Below are positions 54,001 to 64,000 of a DNA stretch of 64,000 nt, piece by piece (within the stretch, counting starts at the first letter, position 1; each line of letters opens with the position of its first letter). The stretch comes from Theristus sp. LFF4_11 (lineage: Eukaryota; Nematoda; Chromadorea; Monhysterida; Xyalidae): NCBI GenBank assembly GCA_030248135.1, contig JASANC010005889.1, forward strand, positions 1-64,000, given 5' to 3'. Under the pieces are notes generated by a model that worked only from the letters and a program-made list of their open reading frames with translations, did no database searches and had not been told where the DNA came from. Both the position numbers and the translations under genes were made by a program.

Positions 54001-57000
54001 AAGATGAGTTTTTCTTGCACCATCTGTCTTTGGAAGTTATCAAAGTTGTACACAATGTCGATGTTTTATACGTTCAGTGGGGCTACTGTGGTCAGACGGT
54101 CGTGTACAGTTATCCTCGCGAGGAGCAAGACGAGAGCTGCGTCGTGTTCTGGGATGTCAAACTGGAAGAAGTCAGTCTGAGATCCGTGAATGAACTACCG
54201 CGCGATAAAAATCTTGATTTCACTTCAACAGTTTTTTTTTAAATAGGTCTACATGAAGCACCTGCGACATCTGATCACCATCGCATCGTATGGCGATTAT
54301 TGCACCCTGGTCAATAAAGCTGATGATCCCAGTGGACAGGTGTGGGGAATGGAATGATCAAGTTGAATGCCAGTCAAAAAAGCCAACAATTTCAGCGCTT
54401 GACTGAGTGTGTTTTTTTTTGTTTCCAGTACCTTCTACAATTGTGTAACGGCATCGGCACGCCTGTCGACTTCAAATACACCGATTTGGAGCCGTTGTTT
54501 GTGGCGATGAACAACAGTCACGTAATCGTCGCCTCGCATGAAGTGTTCTACATTTGGCAGTACACGGTCGGCGAGCGGTCATGTTTGGTTTTTTTCACCG
54601 GTTATTCGAGAAAATGTAATGGATAACGTGGTGTAAAATTGAAGGTGCCGCGATATTCGCCGGGCAGCAGCTTGAATTTGATAATGGCAAAGAACAAACC
54701 AGCTGCTGGCGCTGCAGCATCCCAGCAGAAAGATGTGTAAGTTGGTTGGGAGTGGAAAGCACATGAAAGTTTTTGTCATTGCTGTTTTTAAGATATCAAT
54801 GTGTAACTCATGCAGCCTTTTCCACATTGACGAAATCGTGGCGGATAACTCTTCGAGTCATGGTGACATTAAAAAAGTGGTGGAAGTGAGTAAACAATAT
54901 GATTTTTTTTGCATCAACGTTTAAAATTTAAAAAAGTAAGACTTCTAATATTCTCAGAAATTTAACGATCTGGAGGTACGATTTCAATATTTTGTAAAGT
55001 TTGATGCACATATTACAAAAATTCATTTCTTATTTCCTTTGGGGTTTGCTTGCACAACGCTACCGCTGAAGACTTTGCTAAGCTACGTTTGTAGAAAACA
55101 CGCTTCATTGTAAACTTTCTTTTTTCGCTGAACTAAACATGCCTCCGTTCAGGAATAAAGAAAGATTCACTCCATTTTTTCTCAATTTCAGCGCACTATT
55201 GATCCGATCTGTTGCATATGCGCGTCGGAGAAAACGTTTATTCTGGTAAAAGTTTTGGTATCCCAACATAAACCAAAAAAAAATCTTGTCAATTTATTTT
55301 TTCATTTTACAGGGAAGAGAATCGGGTGTCATTCAGCGATACGCATTGCCAAGTGGTGCACTGCAGTACAAATACACGCTCACCTATCGGCCAGAGCAAC
55401 TGGCGCTGAATTGCACCGCAACGTAGCTAAACCACTTTTCATTCTATCTATTTTCGAATCGTGACCATAACACGAAGAATTAGATTGCAGAGCCCCCGAG
55501 CACCAGCCGATGTGCTGTCGACCAATCAGCTGATTGTCCATGATTTCAGTTCGTATTTCAAAATTTTCTTTTGCAGACGCTTGGCGGTGATCAATACACA
55601 AGGGGTGTTGCACTTGTACGATTTAAGCAACAGCATCGCGAAAGCGGTTGCGAACTTTGACCGAAAAGATGTCTGGAACATGCAATGGGACGTGGTGTGT
55701 TCTGGCATCCTTTTTTAAAATTTAAAAATTTGCTAATTTTATTTGTGCACGTTCTCAGGCGCATTGTTTTAAAACGTATACAGTTAGCTGATTGGACATA
55801 CACCGGACACGGACGCAACTTTGTAGGTATATTGCTTGTTTTTTCAAATTCAGGACAATGATCAGCTGCTGGCAGTGATGGAGAAAACACGAATGTACGT
55901 GCTACGCGGGCTTGTTGCAGAGGTGGATAAAACTTGACCGACCATTTTTTAGTCATATTTATGATTCATAACTAGAAACTTAATTTTTCAGGAACCAATC
56001 ATTAACAGCGGCTATATTTGTCGATTCAAAGACCTGACAGTTCGAACAGTGCTACTGGATGAGCTGATGAAAACTAAAGAAGTGCCGGAAAAAAGCTTGA
56101 TCGTTGACGTTGAAATTAAGGTTGACCATAATTTGGTTGATGCGCAAATCATTTCGCAGTTATTCATTTGAAAATGCTGTCGCGTTTTTTTTTGTTTCAG
56201 GCGTTACGGGACGCGAAACAGCTCCTGGAGAAAATGAACATCCAAGATGCGTCTGGTTTCATCGAGCGAAATCCGCATCCCAGACTCTGGTATCGATGGT
56301 GCCACGAGATTTTTTTTTTAAAAAACACGTTTTCCAGGCCCTGACAAACGCGATTATTGTATTTTCTGCCCTTTTTTGTTCTTTGGCTTTGTTTTTTTTG
56401 AACGGCTGTCCTTTCAGGTCACTATTGGCGGAAGTGGCGTTGAACAACATGGACACGACGACGGCGGAGCACGCGTTCGTGAAACTGAAGGACTACGCTG
56501 GCATACAGTTCGTGAAGAAGGTGAACAGCATTCAGGTTGGTGTGCTGGTTCACTTGCATGATGCACGTCAATTCACTCATCAAACAACACTTCATCAGAT
56601 TGGTTGAATGATCTGTTTTTTTTAATAAATGCCAATTCCACAGCATGCGTTCAGAATGTTTTTCGTTAACGCCCATTCATTACAGCACGAAGCACTGAAA
56701 CGTGCCGAAATCTCCGCCTACTTCGGACGATTCGACGAGGCTGAGAAGATCTACATCGACAACGACCGGCGGTCAGTGGCAGAATGATTTTTTTTTAACT
56801 TGCCATTTTGTATTGTCAATCATCACTTGCGAAGTACCAAACGCATAATGGCCCGCGTTAGACTCGTTGTCCGTCTGTACGTTTAGGGGATCGAGCCCCG
56901 TCGAGGGGTGTTATAGGCACTTAATGACAGAAAAAACTCGATGGGCGCCCTACTCAACGGCGTTTTGTGCGCCTTTAGCCCCGGCTACAAACATCACCGA

Positions 57001-60000
57001 AAATCACCGTGCGACCGTTCGTTGTGGTTTTAGTGACCTCGCGATTGCACTGCGCCGCCGCATGCACGATTGGTTCCGTATTCTGCAGTTGGTGCAGAAC
57101 GGCACCGGCCCCAGCGACGACGCGTTGTTACAGGAAGCATGGAATCACGTGGGCGATTATTTTGCCGACCGTCAGAAGTGGTTGGTTGCAATCAACACGT
57201 CATACTTGTTCACCTATTTTCACATCAAGCTGCGCTGATTCACGTACGGCATGGCCGATTAAACATGGCAGCTTTTTTCAGGGTTCCAAGGAGCGCGCGA
57301 ATTTTGAATGGCAGAAAAAAGACTTTCAGAAACCAATTTATGTGCCAAATTTGACGCGTTTTTTCAAACTAACAGATTATCCGCACTATTCTGTTCATTC
57401 TTTTTCCGTTGTACACATGATTTGGAATTATGTTTGCATTTTTGTAAAAACACAGCTCCTAGTCTACGACTGATCCCGCCTTGATGGACTGCCTCATTTA
57501 TTCGGCCGAACTGTATTTTCTGTATGGATTGTTTGCTCAGGGCAAGCGCCGAGCGTCACTACGAGCCCGGGCAGCACCAGGAAAAACTGTTCAAGTGTTT
57601 CGTGATGACCGAGGATTATGAAAAGCTCGCACAGCTCATGCGTTCGGTGCCGGACAAGCACCGACTGCTGCCGGTTTGACATTTGCCTTTGCGTTTCATT
57701 ATCGACTGTAAGTTGCGGTGTAACTGTTCATTTCATTACCGTCAGGAAATTGGCGAAGTCTTTGCGAACGCTGGTCTGTGCGATGAAGCAGTGGAATCGT
57801 TCACAAAGGTCGGTCCGGACAGACATCGATTTGACTAAAATTACCGCGACCTTCATAATTCTGTTTTCTTGTAATCTTGTTCACACTTAAAAAATCTTAA
57901 AATCCACTATAAATTCTATTCAAAAAGTCATCCCAAGCAAAAATGTCATGCAGTACCAAAGTTTATGCCAAAATTTTAAAAATTGCAAAACGCAATAATT
58001 TTCATAATTTTTTGCAATTTTCTCAAATTTTTTAGTGGATTTAGGCATGGAATGAATTTTGCAATTTTGAGGGAATTTTTTTAGAGGATTTTGAATTTTA
58101 TACCTTTGAAACATCCATTTTTATTTCCGTCGCAGGCTGGCGAAATAAAAGCAGCGCTGGATTGTTGCATTCAGTTGAATCACTGGGAAACAGCTGTGAA
58201 TTTGGCAAAGTCTAACGATATCAAGGTTTACTTGCGCTTACTTGCAACCTTTGCTTTATGCAACGTTCAACGCAGAGGACACCGTTGGAACTTCTACTTT
58301 CCCGTTGCGATTACATTTGTACACTTCAGAACATCGATACATTGCTGGAAAAGTACGCCGAACGGCTGTCGGGCGACCCAGAGAAAAGCCTCGCTGCCGT
58401 TCAATTGTACCGCAAAGCTGGCCGCTTTTTGGACGCCGCTAAATTGATTTACCAGGTATTATAACACTGATAATTTGAAAAATTAAGACAGGATTGTACC
58501 AATGAACAGGACAGTGATGTGGAACGTCATGGCGAAGAGCCAGCGTAACGTTCCACAGACGCCAAACATTTGCAAACAACTTGACGATCCTTACAATGAT
58601 CCTCATATGCTCATCAGAGTATAATTTGAAACACCTGATCACGTTTTGGTCGTTCATCAATAAAATAGCCCGATCTTTTCCAGCTAGCCGAAGATGAAAA
58701 AGAGAAACAAGCGACGGCTGGTCGGTTGAAAAAAATGTATGTCTCGGCTGCGCTGCTCGTCGAGCAGTATCACAATCAAAACAAGGCACCTGCGTCCGCC
58801 GACAAGGGAAAGGGCAAACAAGAGGTTCGCTTGAATAATATGACATCTCCACGAAAAATGAACAAATAAATTACTACACCAATACCATATTCGGTCTCGA
58901 CACGACCTTGCTGCCGACACGGGTTATCGTCACGAATTTCAACAACGGTGTCCCATTTTCGGTGTCTTTTCATTTTTCAATATCGCTTCCTCTTGACAAT
59001 CGCGGAGCAAAAGATCGCGTCGAGACCCCGCGACTCGTGTTTGTTTTTATTGATCTTATGCCGTACTTACTAAACTTCGCGATATTCAACCAGGCGAAAG
59101 CGGCACTGCGCGGTCTACTGGAAGAGGACAGTGCCAGTGTGATGGACACCAAGATCGTGGACAACGCGTGGCGCGGTGCTGAGGTGTACCACTTCTACAT
59201 GCTCGCGCAACGGCAGCTCTACGACGGTTGGGGCGCATATAAATTGCCGCCTGAAGCATAGAAATGAATAATGGAAATGAAATACAGTCGAACTCTAAAT
59301 TATGGGGAATCAGTGTCCTCGTCGTTTGGTGATCACTCTTGACGAATGCTTTCTGTGCAGAAATTGCTGTGAGGGTGGAGTGTGATTTCGTACAGAAATC
59401 ATGCATGCACGTGACCACCAACGAATCAGCTAACTTCCCTATAATTTAGAGATCGACTGGAGCTGGGTTCATTCGAATTTTCAGGCATCGTAGACGCGGC
59501 AATGAAAACGGCGCTGCATCTGACCGAATACGACGACATCCTCGATCCGCTCGAGATCTTTTCACTGCTTGGTATGACGAAATGCTGCGAGAAATATAAT
59601 TTTTGAAAACACTGGCATAAAGCTGCACCGTGCGCGCGACGTTCATGGACACAAAATTCGCCCGTTTCAGTGTGCTCGCCTTTTTCGTGCTCACATTGGT
59701 GGCCTTTTCAAAGGTGATCAATTGTGGCGCGGCGCTTTTGTGCCCAGCGATTACCCAGAGCGAGAGGCCGTTCACGGCCAACCTCCCCATCCGTCGCCGT
59801 TCAGCTCAACGGATACCAACCTGGCACATTTCCTTGCGTGTTGCAGCGCTCGCCAGCTGCGCGGCGCGTCAGTTTGCCGTCTGCAGTCGTGCGTTCATCA
59901 AACTCGAGTCACTCGAGTCGATCACGAGCGAGGAGCGAGCAGCCTATCAGAAGCTCGCTCTCGACATATTCACAAAGTTCGGCAGTCATCGGATTTTACC

Positions 60001-60413
60001 TGATTTTGAGTTTGCAAGATGTTTTCAAATAGGAATTACCCACATAAGAACCCTGATTTTTTTCGATAATATTCTCAGACACAATCCGAAGGACGGTCGA
60101 GCGTCGAAGGCCGAATGCACCGGCTGTGAGACGCTGATCCCGGACTACTGTCAGGTTGTTCATGGTTGCACGACTTGTTCACAAATGCCATTGATAAAAA
60201 GACACTGAAACAGATGTGTGCGATAGCATCCCCCGGCTGCAGTTTGCAGACGAGTGGATTTTGACGCTCGTGTCACACGAGTTGAGTGCCACCCTACTAC
60301 GAACCGAAGTCCGAGGGATGTGCCTCATTGCTGGAGTCAAACGACTACGAGTCTCTGCCACCGACTCGCTCGCATCTGCCACCTGCGACGCCGTTCGAGT
60401 TCCAGCCGCGTAA
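51007..60413 (+). CDS. WDR35: WDR35/IFT121, IFT-A complex subunit
   Basis: Exons 1-35: 51007-51160, 51245-51319, 51387-51479, 51567-51668, 51744-51823, 52953-53039, 53114-53153, 53224-53299, 53377-53498, 53584-53729, 53814-53939, 54078-54170, 54247-54339, 54429-54566, 54645-54736, 54816-54885, 54958-54975, 55192-55245, 55313-55422, 55577-55691, 55854-55922, 55992-56120, 56201-56289, 56418-56535, 56686-56771, 57034-57198, 57541-57673, 57746-57808, 58136-58225, 58330-58455, 58684-58824, 59094-59226, 59485-59571, 59847-59976, 60079-60154. They sum to 1,173 codons, about the length of the vertebrate protein. Recognisable blocks: [48 protein letters not shown] and FFANIRPDY in the WD repeats; [31 protein letters not shown] and [17 protein letters not shown] in the TPR-like half. 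A zinc-type CTGC...C follows in exon 35. WDR35 works in retrograde intraflagellar transport and ciliary membrane-protein entry. The last exon (60243-60413) is uncertain. Confidence 0.95.
51889..52166 (+). mobile_element. MITE family B in WDR35 intron 5
   Basis: Starts TAGTATGGCCGAATAAATAA (first base changed) and ends GGCCATTCCG before TA. It lies immediately left of a family A copy. Confidence 0.8.
52178..52909. mobile_element. MITE family A, copy 3, in WDR35 intron 5
   Basis: Ends CCGTATTACC/GGTAATACGG with TA at 52176-52177 and 52910-52911, in reverse orientation relative to the other copies. It is interrupted by a family B MITE at 52377-52643. Confidence 0.9.
52377..52643 (-). mobile_element. 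MITE family B nested in MITE A
   Basis: Starts CAGTATGACCG and ends CGGCCATACTG. Flanking TA copies (52375-52376, 52644-52645) come from the single TA seen at this place in the uninterrupted family A copies (GCCTTTGGTAGCACAATTTC). Confidence 0.95.
56845..57010 (+). mobile_element. SINE T, copy 4, in WDR35 intron 25
   Basis: Contains GCGTTAGACTCGTTGTCCG, the B-box GGGGATCGAGCCCCG and the body with CTCGATGGGCGCCCTACTC. The 5' end of the head and the tail are missing. Confidence 0.85.
57247..57513 (-). mobile_element. MITE family B in WDR35 intron 26
   Basis: Starts CGGCATGGCCGATTAAACAT and ends CGGCCGAACTG, with TA on both sides (57245-57246, 57514-57515). Confidence 0.85.
59285..59459. mobile_element. 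MITE family C in WDR35 intron 32
   Basis: Starts CAGTCGAACTCTAAATTATG and ends ATAATTTAGAGATCGACTG. The left flank is TA; the right one has changed to GA. Confidence 0.75.
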
Positions 60414-61903
60414 TGAGGGCTTGAGCCATTGCCTCTCATTCGTCGTCGTTGAATACGCCGTTGATTAGTTCACACAGTTGTTATGGCTTCTTTCAGAATT
60501 CGTCAATCGAGGACGACAAAGAATAAAACGTTTACAAAAGAAGACTGTTGTGATTGATTACGGTTTACAGATTTTAGACGAAGCCGCAAAGGTTTACACC
60601 AGTACCTTTAGGGTCTGGCCGTGAGTTGCCGCCCAGAACGCCCTCTCGATGTCAGGCGCAGTCCTGGACAGATCGTGAAGCGCCCAAATGTGGGGCGACC
60701 ACACGATACCCGAACACTTGTCCACGCGACTTTCCAAGCGGAGTTGGTTTTTGTCGTTTATCGTGAGACAAGAGCAGTGATAGAGTATGACGAAAAACAT
60801 GGTAGAGTGGTAATTAAAGGTGGTGATTGTTGATGGTGACCAATGATAATAAAAGAGTTGAAGGTTGAATACAAAAATAGGTGAACTATTACCAAGTGTG
60901 GAAGAATTACAGTACAATAAAATATCACAGTCAGAGTTTTTGGGGGTTGAGTGAAGTGAGGTCGTGTACCGGACCTGACAACTTCCCCCCCCAAAAAGGT
61001 GGGCTCTTCCACGAGACCCAAATAAAAAAAGGTGAAGGTGGAAAAGTTGGTAAAATAAAACAAAAACTATTGCCGGTAATGATGGTGTGTGTGAAAGAAA
61101 AATAAAACTGTTGCAGTGAAGGGCACTTGTCTCAACGAAAAACGAAAAATGCAAAGTGGCGACTGTGCCACAAACTAGTAAGCACGAAAAAAAATGAAAA
61201 ATATGAAACCTTGGGGCCACGCAGCCGACAAACAACGACGTACGTGGGTGAGGCCCCTGTGGGTGTTAGAAAAGCACGAAAAAAAAACATGAAAAACACA
61301 GAAAAACACACATAAAAACAAACAAACAAACACACTGGCACTCAAAGTGCCCACACACACACACAAAAACACATGTGTTAAATAACACAAAAATTATCAC
61401 ACAAAAATAAATACACAAAAAAATATGAGGGCGGCAGTACGCAGAGGTGGCAAGGCTCTACGCACGCCTAAATTATGACGGCCTTTCGGCAGCTGGCGGG
61501 CGGAGAGTTGCTCCGCCCGTCAACTCTAACGTTGCGGTCGTCGTCGCTGGGACGCGCGCAAACGCAGAAGGTTGCAGCCATCACCAACCCAACAAAAAAA
61601 CGAAACGGCACCGGCAGCAAAACAGCGAAAAGAACAGTACTTGCATCCATTGTGATCACCAGGCGGATCGATGCGTGTTGCTGCTGCGGCCAGTGTCCTG
61701 TTGACGCGGCACCCCGGTTGTTGATCTTCACAGACGGGCGCGGGCGTCAACCGTGTTCGTGCGAGTCGTCGAGTGGCGGTGGCGTGCATCAAACGTTATT
61801 GTTCGTAGGCGAAATCGCTGACGACTTCGACATTCACAATGTTATTAGACGGCAGTAGTCGGCGTACGACTTCGACATTCACATGGCGCAGTGAAAGACT
61901 TAT
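60414..61903. other. WDR35 3' region and Gag downstream region
   Basis: From about 60.6 kb rightward this is probably the 3' part of the retroelement read on the minus strand. No pol domain is visible in any frame. A purine run on the minus strand (TTTTTGGGGGGGGAAG, about 60985-61000) precedes TGTCAGGTCCGG, which looks like a polypurine tract followed by the start of an LTR; this is inference. Short CAAA and CA tracts occur at 61315-61365. Confidence 0.4.
60522..60527 (+). terminator. Candidate WDR35 polyadenylation signal
   Basis: AATAAA about 110 bp after the last plausible stop codon of WDR35. Confidence 0.45.
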
Positions 61904-64000
61904 TCACTTGCGCCTGCCACGCGACGGCTTGCGTGATGGCGGCGTCTTCTTCGGAAATGTTCGCGTCTGCTGCGGCTGCGCGAACGTGGTCTGTCCCAGC
62001 GCCAGCGTTGTCGTCGAAGACTGTCCGATGCGTTGTTGCTCTTCGCGCTGACGCTGTTGCAACGCAGCCTGGCCTCTGCCAACGGTCGCAGGTGGGCGTT
62101 GCTGACCCAACACCAGTGCTGCACTTGGCGGCAAAATTGGTGTCTCTCTGGGATCGTGTCGGCCTGTGTGGCCCACTGAAGCGCCCCGACCGTCACGGCT
62201 CCCTCTAGATTTGGATGCATCCCGCTTGGGCGGTTGCCTCCTTTTAGTGCCTCGTGAGGCCCTGTACGTTACAAGTGGGCATTCGGTATTGCCGTGCCCG
62301 TACCTGTTGCAGATACTACACTTGACATCTGGGTCAGAAGCAACACTGGCAATCAGTGCTGCTTGCACTTGTTGCTCTTCTGACAATTCCATGTCAGTTT
62401 CAGTCAATACGGTTTCACCCGAGGTTGACTGTTCCGTCTCAGTAGTGCCAGTGGCCGTGACCGACTGGTTACTTTCTTGTGAGGCTGATTGTTCAGTCTC
62501 ACCCGTATTTGTCGACTGGTCTTGCTCAGTCGCTTCTTTTTCAGGAGCATTTTTATTTTGCTCTTTTTCAGACAGCGTTTTTGCGCTATCATCCGTACTG
62601 CGTGTGCTGCGCGACGAACGCGTCGGCAACTGTTCTGGCGTTGAGGCGGCTGCCCACGCACGTTCTTGTTCGGCAGCCATTTGCGCCATAATTTGACTGA
62701 ACTCTTTACTGAGTTGCAGTCGCGGAATTTGTGGAGGAGTTTTTGGCTTCTCCAATTCAGTCATATCCGCTAGTGCGGGTATGTTCTGTTGCGACATTTG
62801 TTCAACCTGCTCTTCAGTAGGCTGGACATTTTTATCAGTAGTGAATCCGTTTATGTAGATTTCACTCTGTTGTGCGGCGCTCCACAGTGTCTGTGGCGCT
62901 CCGATTGGTTCCATGTAGAACGGCTGGAGTAGTGACCAAAACGATATGGCCGTTTCGGCTTCTCGTTTGGCTTCTGCTCGAATCAATGTCTGCATGCAAT
63001 TTGCATTCAGCATTGGATTTTGCGAGCCGATTTTACGGATATCTGGTGGATCTCCGTTGAATTCGTCTTGCTCTCGCACACTAATGAAGTGTGCCAGATG
63101 CTTTATGACAGTAGCAGGGTGTGCTGCGCACTGCTCCGCTGCTTCTTGGAGGAAACCCTGTGGGTTTTCCAACATACGTCTGCCAGTGTCTTGCACTGCG
63201 TAGACCGATGGTGCATCGATCGGCAAGAACTTGTCCGATTGCTCGGGCTTGTTCGGATCGTAATACTGGGCCTTCCGTGCCTCGGCACGTGCACCCAAGT
63301 GTACGAGTTTCTTTACCACCGGGTTGTCCGGGTGGTAATATGGTCTCGGCAGTTGCCGATATTTGGGTCGCATGCTGTGCTGCGCCCGCTTGATGTCTTG
63401 GCGACTACGAATGTTGATCGTGTCGCTGATTTGAATGGGGTCTCCATAGACCTCTGCATTCGTCTTCAATGCTTGCGTGAGACATTGTGTCTCATGGTAA
63501 GCTTGCGTCAAGTTATCGAAATAACGACGGTTTACGTCCCTGTACTCCGTTGGGAGTTGAAACTGGTTCATGTATTTTGGCCAGGGACATGTCGAAGGGA
63601 GCAACGCGTGTTGTTCCTTCGTTTCGAATGACGTCGACTGTGTAGTCGTGTCACTCTGTATGTGAAGTCGCTTCTCCGGAGGAGAGCGATCTTCTTTGTT
63701 CGCGCGCTGCACTGATGGCGCTTGCGAGATTCGCGGAATGCGAAATGGTTCGGTACGTTCCTTTGGAAGGTTCATACCGCATGACTTTTGTTGTTGCGTA
63801 GCAACTGCATGTTCTGCAATTGCTGCGTATTGCAAGCCAGGAATTATGGGTCGTGGCTGTGGAAACACCGGTCCACCAGTCATCAACCGTGGCTTGTCCT
63901 TAGACGCCTGCTGTTGTTGCAGTGCGACTTGTTTTTGTTGATGGAGCAACTGTCGTTGCAACTCAACAGTCTCCTGTGATGGCACAGAGAGACCTGACTG
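61904..64000 (-). CDS. Gag-like protein of an LTR-type retroelement, partial
   Basis: The frame is open from the right edge of the window to a stop at 61904, at least 693 codons. The first in-window codon usable as a start is GTG, so the true start is probably beyond the edge. The N-terminal part is Gln-rich. The middle (residues about 130-390) is a globular, Tyr/Pro/Arg-containing region, and a Ser/Thr/Glu/Gln-rich acidic linker follows. A single canonical zinc knuckle, CX2CX4HX4C (CSICNRYGHGNTEC, residues about 550-565), precedes a basic Arg/Lys/Pro/Gln tail. This is the layout of a retrotransposon Gag. No protease, reverse transcriptase or integrase follows in the window. It could be a non-autonomous element, an element with pol deleted, or a host gene derived from gag. 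The frame has no interruptions. Confidence 0.7.
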   Translation of the reverse strand, partial: QSGLSVPSQETVELQRQLLHQQKQVALQQQQASKDKPRLMTGGPVFPQPRPIIPGLQYAAIAEHAVATQQQKSCGMNLPKERTEPFRIPRISQAPSVQRANKEDRSPPEKRLHIQSDTTTQSTSFETKEQHALLPSTCPWPKYMNQFQLPTEYRDVNRRYFDNLTQAYHETQCLTQALKTNAEVYGDPIQISDTINIRSRQDIKRAQHSMRPKYRQLPRPYYHPDNPVVKKLVHLGARAEARKAQYYDPNKPEQSDKFLPIDAPSVYAVQDTGRRMLENPQGFLQEAAEQCAAHPATVIKHLAHFISVREQDEFNGDPPDIRKIGSQNPMLNANCMQTLIRAEAKREAETAISFWSLLQPFYMEPIGAPQTLWSAAQQSEIYINGFTTDKNVQPTEEQVEQMSQQNIPALADMTELEKPKTPPQIPRLQLSKEFSQIMAQMAAEQERAWAAASTPEQLPTRSSRSTRSTDDSAKTLSEKEQNKNAPEKEATEQDQSTNTGETEQSASQESNQSVTATGTTETEQSTSGETVLTETDMELSEEQQVQAALIASVASDPDVKCSICNRYGHGNTECPLVTYRASRGTKRRQPPKRDASKSRGSRDGRGASVGHTGRHDPRETPILPPSAALVLGQQRPPATVGRGQAALQQRQREEQQRIGQSSTTTLALGQTTFAQPQQTRTFPKKTPPSRKPSRGRRK

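Noticed and set aside
62166..63631. Long plus-strand frames opposite the Gag-like gene
   Set aside because: They are antisense shadows of the longer minus-strand frame with the zinc knuckle.
1..64000. CRISPR arrays, rRNA genes, bacterial-type operons
   Set aside because: None seen; tandem repeats here lack unique spacers, and all recognised genes have introns.

Overview
This window is animal nuclear DNA. It holds four spliced protein-coding genes with GT-AG introns, tRNA-derived SINEs, Tc1/mariner-, hAT- and Helitron-type repeats, and no operons, rRNA or CRISPR arrays. The small gene at about 5.6-7.0 kb looks like the ODR-2/HOT branch of Ly6 proteins. With an IFT121 gene and a DEG/ENaC channel beside it, this makes a nematode (or another ecdysozoan) the best guess. 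No species can be named from sequence alone.

Layout. 1-5.5 kb: repeats, including an internally deleted mariner. 5,569-7,039 (+): three-exon Ly6/ODR-2-like gene. 7.7-9.7 kb: a complete Helitron-type element. 9,736-14,514 (-): twelve-exon DEG/ENaC channel of about 492 aa. 15.1-18.5 kb: a PIF/Harbinger-like element with three other elements nested in it. 21,748-36,026 (-): sixteen-exon OATP (SLCO) transporter of about 1,016 aa, with introns full of SINEs, MITEs, a Helitron and a 2.4 kb inverted-repeat element carrying a 36-bp minisatellite. 36-41.4 kb: no gene recognised, two MITEs and a perfect 33-bp hairpin. 41.4-48.3 kb: five Helitron-type units head to tail. 48.5-51 kb: MITE, Harbinger fragment, 15/16-bp minisatellite, two SINEs. 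51,007-about 60,413 (+): WDR35/IFT121, about 36 exons. 61.9-64 kb (-): a Gag-like frame running off the window edge.

The gene models were built by hand. Each junction was checked for a splice consensus and matching phase; the OATP and DEG/ENaC models close in frame from start to stop. WDR35 closes in frame through exon 35, after which the C-terminus is uncertain. The four genes have no shared pathway visible here. WDR35 acts in cilia (IFT-A), the channel and transporter are plasma-membrane proteins, and the Ly6 protein is probably cell-surface anchored.

The most notable structures are transpositional. A MITE sits exactly in a splice donor. Several hAT-like elements have clean 8-bp target duplications, one confirmed by an empty paralogous site. 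A Foldback-like element has arms built of 15-bp repeats. There is a tandem Helitron array, and two SINEs with unrelated tRNA-like heads share a body segment.
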